Shown here: piece by piece, positions 57,377 through 64,000 of the stretch
How the letters are laid out: each line of letters opens with the position of its first letter
Position numbering within the stretch: position 1 is the stretch's first letter
NCBI RefSeq assembly: GCF_014171595.1
Contig: NZ_CP050451.1
Coordinates: forward strand, 310,001-374,000
Direction of reading: 5' to 3'
From: Massilia sp. Se16.2.3
GTDB lineage: Bacteria > Pseudomonadota > Gammaproteobacteria > Burkholderiales > Burkholderiaceae_D
Length of the DNA stretch: 64,000 nt
Translations under genes and position numbers: made by a program
Notes under the pieces: model-generated
Told to the model about the DNA's origin: nothing
Database searches by the model: none
The model's input: only the letters and a program-made list of their open reading frames with translations

Positions 57377-59101
57377 GTGAAAATGGAAGCGTCAACACAC
57401 GCGCAGCGGATCAGGCTATCGCTGGCATCGGGCATCATGCTGCTGCTCGCCGGTTGCGGCGGTTCGGACTCGGGGCCGCAGCGCGCCCTGGACGTCGTCC
57501 AGACTGCCGGCGGCGAGGTCAAGGCCGTCGACCGCCTCGGCATGCGCAGCTACTTTGCCATTCCCTTCGCCGCGCCACCGGTGGGCGAATTGCGCTGGAA
57601 AGCGCCGGCGCCGGCGCAGAAATGGACCACGGCGCTGGCGAACACCAGGTCGGCGGCACCCTGCCTGCAGACCAGTGCCAGCCCGTTCCGCCTGGGCGGC
57701 GACAGCGAGGATTGCCTGTATCTCGACGTGCACGCGCCGACCGGAGCGGGCCCCTTCCCGGTCATGGTCAACCTGCATGGCGGCGCCTTCAATACGGGCG
57801 GCACGATGGTGTATGCCGACCCGTCGCCGCTCGTCAGCAAGGGCGTGATCGTGGTCAATGTGGCCTACCGGCTCGGCGCGATGGGCTTTCTCGCGCACCC
57901 GGCGCTGGCCAGTGAGGGCGCCGCGGGCAATTACGGCATCATGGACCAGCAGGCGGCATTGAAGTGGGTGCAGGAGAACATCACGGCTTTTGCCGGCGAC
58001 AAGAACAACGTGACGATCTTCGGCGAGTCGGCCGGCGGTTTCAGCGTGATGACCCATCTCGCTTCGCCCGGTTCGCGCGGCCTGTTCAGCAAGGCGATGG
58101 TGCAGAGCGGGAACTACGGCAACGACCGCCAGCTGAGCGCCGCGCAGATGGGCGCTACCAGCAGCACCATCGTCGACAGCGCGATCAATGCAGCAAGGAC
58201 GGCCGGCATCACCGGCATCGGCTGCGATCCCGGCGCGGTGAGTGCGGCCTGCCTGCGCAGCCTGCCCGATCCGGTCATCCGCATCTACCTGGCCAATGCC
58301 ATCAGCACTGCCCTGCCGATCATGGTGCCCTCGGTGGACGGCAAGGTCTTGCCGAAATCGGTCAAGGCGACCTTCCTCGCCGGCGAAAACACCAAGGTAC
58401 CGCTGGTGAACGGCACCAACCAGGACGAATACGCGCTCTACATCGCCATCAACGAGGCCGGCCGCCGGGCAGCCGCCACGCCGCCCAACTTCGATCCAGC
58501 CAACACCAGCTTCGCCCTCCCGGCCGCCGGCTATGCGCCGACCGTGGCGGCCCTGACGGCGGGCAGCGGCGCCAACGTCAACGACATCGTCACGAAGTTC
58601 TATCCGTTGGCCAACTTCGGCACGAATCCGGCCATCCAGCCGAGCCTGGCGGCGTCCAGCATGGCAACGGACCTGGGCTTCTCCTGCCCGGCCCTGCGTA
58701 CCTCTCAGCGCGCCGCCGCCCAGGGGAGTCCGGTCTGGATGTACGAATTCCGCGACCAGACGGCGCTACCCACGGTCGGCATGGCCAACGGCAGCTATTA
58801 CCTCAGCTTCCCGCAGGGCGCCGCCCACTCCTACGACCTGCAATACCTGTACAACATGGGCGACCTGGGCAACGAGGAACGGCGCCAGCTGCAAACAGCG
58901 ATGACGCGCTACTGGACCAACTTCGCCAGGACCGGCAACCCGAACAGCGGCGGCGAGGCACCGGCGGCCTGGCCGGCATTTACGGGACCGGACAAGGTAT
59001 TGGGGCTGGACGTGGCTTCAGGCGGGGGAATCGCGCAGGTGAGCAACTTCGACGCGGCCCACCAGTGTTCGGCGGCGTGGGGCAGCATCGTCGCTTTTTA
59101 A
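57377..59101 (+). CDS. Type-B carboxylesterase lipoprotein
   Basis: A 574-residue esterase: lipoprotein signal (LSLASGIMLLLAGC), then RSYFAIPFAAPPVGELRWKAP, EDCLYLDVHAP, VMVNLHGGAFNTGG, the nucleophile elbow TIFGESAGGFSVMTHLASPGSRGLFSKAMVQSG, Glu in GTNQDEYALY and His in GAAHSYDLQYL. It should hydrolyse esters or amides outside the inner membrane. GTG 57377 follows AGGAGA by five bases; ATG 57383 two codons later is an alternative. Confidence 0.92.
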   Translation: MKMEASTHAQRIRLSLASGIMLLLAGCGGSDSGPQRALDVVQTAGGEVKAVDRLGMRSYFAIPFAAPPVGELRWKAPAPAQKWTTALANTRSAAPCLQTSASPFRLGGDSEDCLYLDVHAPTGAGPFPVMVNLHGGAFNTGGTMVYADPSPLVSKGVIVVNVAYRLGAMGFLAHPALASEGAAGNYGIMDQQAALKWVQENITAFAGDKNNVTIFGESAGGFSVMTHLASPGSRGLFSKAMVQSGNYGNDRQLSAAQMGATSSTIVDSAINAARTAGITGIGCDPGAVSAACLRSLPDPVIRIYLANAISTALPIMVPSVDGKVLPKSVKATFLAGENTKVPLVNGTNQDEYALYIAINEAGRRAAATPPNFDPANTSFALPAAGYAPTVAALTAGSGANVNDIVTKFYPLANFGTNPAIQPSLAASSMATDLGFSCPALRTSQRAAAQGSPVWMYEFRDQTALPTVGMANGSYYLSFPQGAAHSYDLQYLYNMGDLGNEERRQLQTAMTRYWTNFARTGNPNSGGEAPAAWPAFTGPDKVLGLDVASGGGIAQVSNFDAAHQCSAAWGSIVAF

Positions 59102-59189
59102 CGGCAGGAGCACGCGGGTGATCGAGGCCGGAAGCCTCGATCGCCCCGCGGGGCTGGGACTGGAAGGTGTGGCTGCGCAAGGACGCGCT

Positions 59190-59564
59190 TCAGGCGTCCT
59201 TGTACTCGTGGTACTTGCGCGCGTCGCCGCGCACCTTGTCGGCCGGGTATTTGGCGCGATTCAAGACCATTTTCTCTTCGACCGCCGCCATCAGGTCGAC
59301 ATCGAGTTTATCGGCCAGGCGAACCAGGTAGACCAGCACGTCGGCCATCTCGTGCCGTACTTCGATCAATTTGTTGGCACCGAGCTCCTCGGCGCGGCCG
59401 TTCTGCAGCCACTGGAAGTGTTCCAGCAGCTCGGCCGCTTCCACCGACAGGGCCGAGGCCAGGTTCTTCGGCGTGTGGAACTGGTCCCAGTCGCGCTCGT
59501 CGACGAACTCGCGCACGAGCGCGCGCAGGCGGGCCAGTTCGCCCTGCCCCGCGTCAGTGTTCAC
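59190..59564 (-). CDS. MazG-like nucleotide pyrophosphohydrolase
   Basis: A 124-residue all-helical protein: TPKNLASALSVEAAELLEHFQWL and EVRHEMADVLVYLVRLADKLDVDLMAAVEEKM, with the E-x2-E and E-x3-D metal ligands of the MazG/RS21-C6 group. It cleaves modified or normal dNTPs (dCTP in relatives) to monophosphate. Overlaps the can stop by 4 bases. Confidence 0.92.
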   Translation of the reverse strand: MNTDAGQGELARLRALVREFVDERDWDQFHTPKNLASALSVEAAELLEHFQWLQNGRAEELGANKLIEVRHEMADVLVYLVRLADKLDVDLMAAVEEKMVLNRAKYPADKVRGDARKYHEYKDA

Positions 59565-60238
59565 CCTGCTTCCCCGTTGCCGCGGTAGCCGCTCAACACC
59601 ACCTCGAGCTTCGGCGCGATTTCCTCGAAGCTGCTGACCGTGATGCCGAGGTCGCGCAGGCGGCCGTCGTGCACGCCGTAGACCCAGCTGTGGATGGTCA
59701 GCGGCTGGCCGCGTTCCCAGGCGTCGCGCACGATGGTCGTGTGGGCGACATTGATGACCTGCTCGGCTACGTTGAGTTCCACCAGGCGGTTGGTGGCGGC
59801 CTGGCCCGCCACGTTGCCGAGATAACGGCCGTGCTTGTCGCGCACGTCGCGCACGTGACCGAGCCAGTTGTCGGCCAGTCCCACGCGGGTATCCGTCAGC
59901 GCCGCATGCACGCCGCCGCAGCCATAGTGACCGCAGATGATGATGTGCTTGACCTTCAGCACGTCGACGGCGAACTGCATCACGGACAGGCAGTTCAGGT
60001 CCGAATGCACGACCACGTTGGCGATATTCCGGTGGACGAACAGCTCACCCGGCGCCATGCCGACCAGTTCGTTGGCCGGCACGCGGCTGTCCGAGCAACC
60101 GATCCACAGGTATTCCGGGGCTTGCTGCGAAGCGAGGTCTTTGAAGAAATTCGGATCCTCTTCGACCATCGACGCCGCCCAGGCGCGGTTGCGTTCGAAC
60201 AGGTCGGCGGCGGTCAGGCCGGTCGGGGTCTTTGCCAT
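59561..60238 (-). CDS. can: Beta-class carbonic anhydrase
   Basis: A 225-residue enzyme with CSDSRVP (zinc Cys and Asp) and HYGCGG (zinc His and Cys), plus NIANVV and WVYGVHDGRL. Interconverts CO2 and bicarbonate, supplying PurK and other carboxylases. ATG 60238 has GGGAGAA before it. It lies after dnaJ with a terminator between, so it is probably transcribed alone with the mazG-like gene. Confidence 0.95.
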   Translation of the reverse strand: MAKTPTGLTAADLFERNRAWAASMVEEDPNFFKDLASQQAPEYLWIGCSDSRVPANELVGMAPGELFVHRNIANVVVHSDLNCLSVMQFAVDVLKVKHIIICGHYGCGGVHAALTDTRVGLADNWLGHVRDVRDKHGRYLGNVAGQAATNRLVELNVAEQVINVAHTTIVRDAWERGQPLTIHSWVYGVHDGRLRDLGITVSSFEEIAPKLEVVLSGYRGNGEAG

Positions 60239-60326
60239 CTGGTTCTCCCTGCTGTGGACGACACTCGCAGCATCGTCCGTGGTTTTCTTGAGTGTCCGGC
60301 ATTGTAAACCGAACAATTTAACGGCG

Positions 60327-60362
60327 AAAAAAAACCGCCGAGGGCGCGTGCCGCTCGGCGGT
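60327..60362 (-). terminator. Terminator of dnaJ
   Basis: A 9-base stem (ACCGCCGAG with CTCGGCGGT on the plus strand, 11-base loop) followed on the minus strand by eight T, about 13 bases after the dnaJ stop. Confidence 0.9.
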
Positions 60363-60374
60363 GAGTAGTCAGCT

Positions 60375-61503
60375 TTACTCGAAGAAGTCTTTTACTTTAT
60401 CCATCCAGCCCTTGCTCTGCGGGCTGTGCTTGGCGCCACCTTCCACCGTCAGGCGGTCGAATTCGCGCAGCAGGTCTTTCTGCTTGTCGGTCAGCTTGAC
60501 CGGGGTTTCGACGATCACGTGGCAGAACAGGTCGCCCGAGTAGCCCGAACGCACGCCCTTGATGCCCTTGCCCTTCAGGCGGAAGGTTTTACCGGTCTGC
60601 GTGCCTTCGGGCACCGTGAACGAGACCTTGCCGATCAGGGTCGGCACCTCGATTTCGCCACCCAGGGCCGCCTTCGAGAACGAGATCGGCATTTCGCAAT
60701 GCAGGTCGTCGCCTTCGCGCTGGAACACGGCGTGCGGCTTGATGTGGATTTCCACGTACAGGTCGCCCGACGGGCCGCCATTCGTGCCCGGCTCGCCGTT
60801 GCCGGTCGAGCGGATGCGCATGCCGTTGTCGATACCGGCCGGGATCTTCACTTCCAGCGTCTTGTTGCGCTTGATGCGGCCGGCGCCGCTGCACGATGGG
60901 CACGGTTCCGGGATCATCTTGCCGCTGCCGTGGCACTTCGGGCAGGTCTGCTGGATGCTGAAGAAGCCCTGCTGCATGCGCACCTGGCCGTGACCGTGGC
61001 AGGTGGTGCAGGTGACGGGTTGCGTACCCGGCTTGGCACCGCTGCCGTGGCAGGTGTCGCACTTGTCCCAGCTCGGCACGCGGATGGTGGTATCGAAGCC
61101 GTTGGCAGCCTGTTCGAGCGTGATCTCGAGGTTGTAGCGCAGGTCGGCACCGCGGTAGACCTGGGGTCCGCCGCCGCCGCGGACCGCCACGGCCGCCGCC
61201 GAAGATGTCGCCGAAGATGTCGCCCGGGTCGCCGAATCCACCGGCGCCGAAACCGCCGCCACCGCCGCCCATGTTCGGATCGACGCCGGCGTGACCATAG
61301 CGGTCATAGGCCTCGCGCTTTTCCGGATTGGTCAGCATCTCGTAGGCTTCCTTGACCTCCTTGAACTTCTCTTCCGCTTCCTTGTTGTCCGGGTTGCGGT
61401 CAGGGTGGTACTTCATCGCCAGCTTGCGATAAGACTTCTTGATCTCGTCTTCCGACGCACCCTTTGCGACCCCAAGGATCTCGTAAAAATCACGCTTTGC
61501 CAT
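60375..61503 (-). CDS. dnaJ: Chaperone DnaJ, frameshifted in the Gly-rich linker
   Basis: J domain with HPD at residues 33-35 and a Gly/Phe linker ending FGGGRGG; then the frame shifts near 61181-61182 (one extra base before the next Gly run) to [31 protein letters not shown], four CxxCxGxG zinc motifs ([32 protein letters not shown]) and a complete C-terminal domain. Corrected it has about 375 residues, normal for DnaJ, the co-chaperone of DnaK. As dnaJ is so important here, a sequencing error in a GC-rich homopolymer-like run is more likely than a real break. Confidence 0.92.
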
Positions 61504-61543
61504 TTGGCACCTTGCTGTTATCTACTGAACGTACTGTCTGAGC

Positions 61544-61585
61544 AAAAAAACCGAGCCGCGAACCCTGGTGGTCACATCGGCTCGG
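61544..61585 (-). terminator. Terminator between dnaK and dnaJ
   Basis: An 8-base stem (CCGAGCCG with CGGCTCGG) and loop, then TTTTTTT on the minus strand, about 20 bases after the dnaK stop. It probably reduces rather than abolishes read-through into dnaJ. Confidence 0.85.
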
Positions 61586-61605
61586 CCATTTTTACGCGTT
61601 ACGAA

Positions 61606-63549
<1,944 letters not shown>

Positions 63550-63591
63550 GATTTATTTTCCTTTTAATACTGAAATATTTGAATGATTCGG

Positions 63592-63619
63592 ATATTGGGA
63601 AAAAATGCGTGCTTTCAAG
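63592..63619 (-). promoter_or_regulatory. Sigma-32 heat-shock promoter of dnaK
   Basis: Minus strand CTTGAAA-N13-CCCAATAT, close to the E. coli consensus CTTGAAA-N11-16-CCCCATNT. Predicted start near 63585, about 35 bases before the dnaK start codon. Confidence 0.82.
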
Positions 63620-63662
63620 GGGCCGGCCATCCTAGTTTTGCCGGGCAGCACATTCATTTTTC

Positions 63663-64000
63663 TTATTTCGGCTGTGCCGCCGTCACGATGGCCGGACGCA
63701 GCAGGCGGTCGGCGATCATGTAGCCCTTCTGCAGCACGGTGACCACGGTATTGGCTTCCTGGTCGGCCGGGACCACCGCTACGGCCTGGTGCTTCATCGG
63801 ATCGAGCTTGTCGCCTGGCTGCGGCATCACTTCGACCAGGCGATTCTTCTCGAACGCGGTGGTGAGCTGCTTGAGCGTCATCTCGACGCCTTCCTTGATC
63901 GACTCGACGGTCGGCGCTTCGACCTTCAGCGCCATTTCCAGGCTGTCGCGTACCGGCACCATGGCCTCGGCGAAGCTTTCGATGGCGAATTTATGGGCCT
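63663..64000 (-). CDS. grpE: Nucleotide exchange factor GrpE, C-terminal part
   Basis: The last ~112 codons of grpE; the start lies beyond the window's right edge. [22 protein letters not shown], then [70 protein letters not shown], typical of the dimer helix end and beta-wing domain. It exchanges ADP on DnaK. Upstream of dnaK in the same direction, completing the grpE-dnaK-dnaJ series. Confidence 0.93.
   Translation of the reverse strand, partial: AHKFAIESFAEAMVPVRDSLEMALKVEAPTVESIKEGVEMTLKQLTTAFEKNRLVEVMPQPGDKLDPMKHQAVAVVPADQEANTVVTVLQKGYMIADRLLRPAIVTAAQPK

Noticed and set aside
57003..57380. 125-codon plus-strand gene before the carboxylesterase
   Set aside because: No ribosome site, composition of a random frame, and its end overlaps the good AGGAGA-GTG start of the esterase.
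57964..59121. 385-codon frame within the carboxylesterase region
   Set aside because: It overlaps the catalytic half of the esterase in another frame and translates to a Gly/Arg/Gln-rich string without motifs.

Overview
The window is GC-rich chromosomal DNA that looks like Oxalobacteraceae (Burkholderiales), closest in style to Massilia or its relatives. This is inference from gene content and order, with no database search. The markers are purM divergent from hda-HAD-pcnB-folK-panB, a PEP-CTERM secreted protein, a pilin gene with a TfpX/TfpZ accessory gene, PPi-type phosphofructokinase, a class II aldolase beside pyruvate kinase and PGK, and several short dispersed palindromic repeats. No rRNA, tRNA, prophage, CRISPR array or intact insertion sequence was found.

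Layout. 1-3.2 kb: the end of an EAL protein, then ompW and a GDSL-type lipoprotein. 3.2-12.2 kb, all minus strand: sua5-purKEC, fba (flanked by inverted copies of a ~97 bp repeat), pyk, pgk, azlCD. 12.2-17.3 kb: a palindromic repeat, a zinc-finger protein, a YheT-type hydrolase, a frameshifted hydrolase, a BepA-like protease, moaC. 17.4-21.1 kb: four small unrecognised envelope genes and an S9 peptidase. 21.1-24.1 kb: three type IV pilin genes plus tfpZ under a consensus sigma-54 promoter. 24.3-30.6 kb: sucCD, DUF2889, a TPM protein, a lipoprotein, recX and recA with a LexA box. 30.7-36.7 kb: a TctDE-like two-component system translationally coupled to a DUF4212/sodium symporter pair, then pfp. 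36.8-40.7 kb: a second S9 peptidase and an orphan secreted protein. 40.8-47.2 kb: purM, then a tightly overlapped plus-strand run ending in panB and thpR. 47.2-55.7 kb: a putrescine (gamma-glutamyl pathway) locus with two glutamine-synthetase-like enzymes, an aminotransferase, puuD, a symporter and the decayed remnant of its aldehyde dehydrogenase (puuC) beside a REP-like element. 56-59.1 kb: the PEP-CTERM protein with its own sigma-54 promoter and a carboxylesterase lipoprotein. 59.2-64 kb: mazG-like, can, dnaJ, dnaK (sigma-32 promoter) and the 3' part of grpE.

The most notable points are the decayed puuC inside an otherwise complete polyamine pathway, the two independent sigma-54 promoters linking surface structures (pili and a PEP-CTERM protein), three unrelated families of short palindromic repeats, and a small cluster of undescribed membrane proteins. 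Single-base frameshifts interrupt six places in five otherwise intact genes, including dnaJ. That pattern fits sequence error better than gene decay and should be settled before functional claims are made. I did not find a convincing new multi-gene defence or biosynthetic system.
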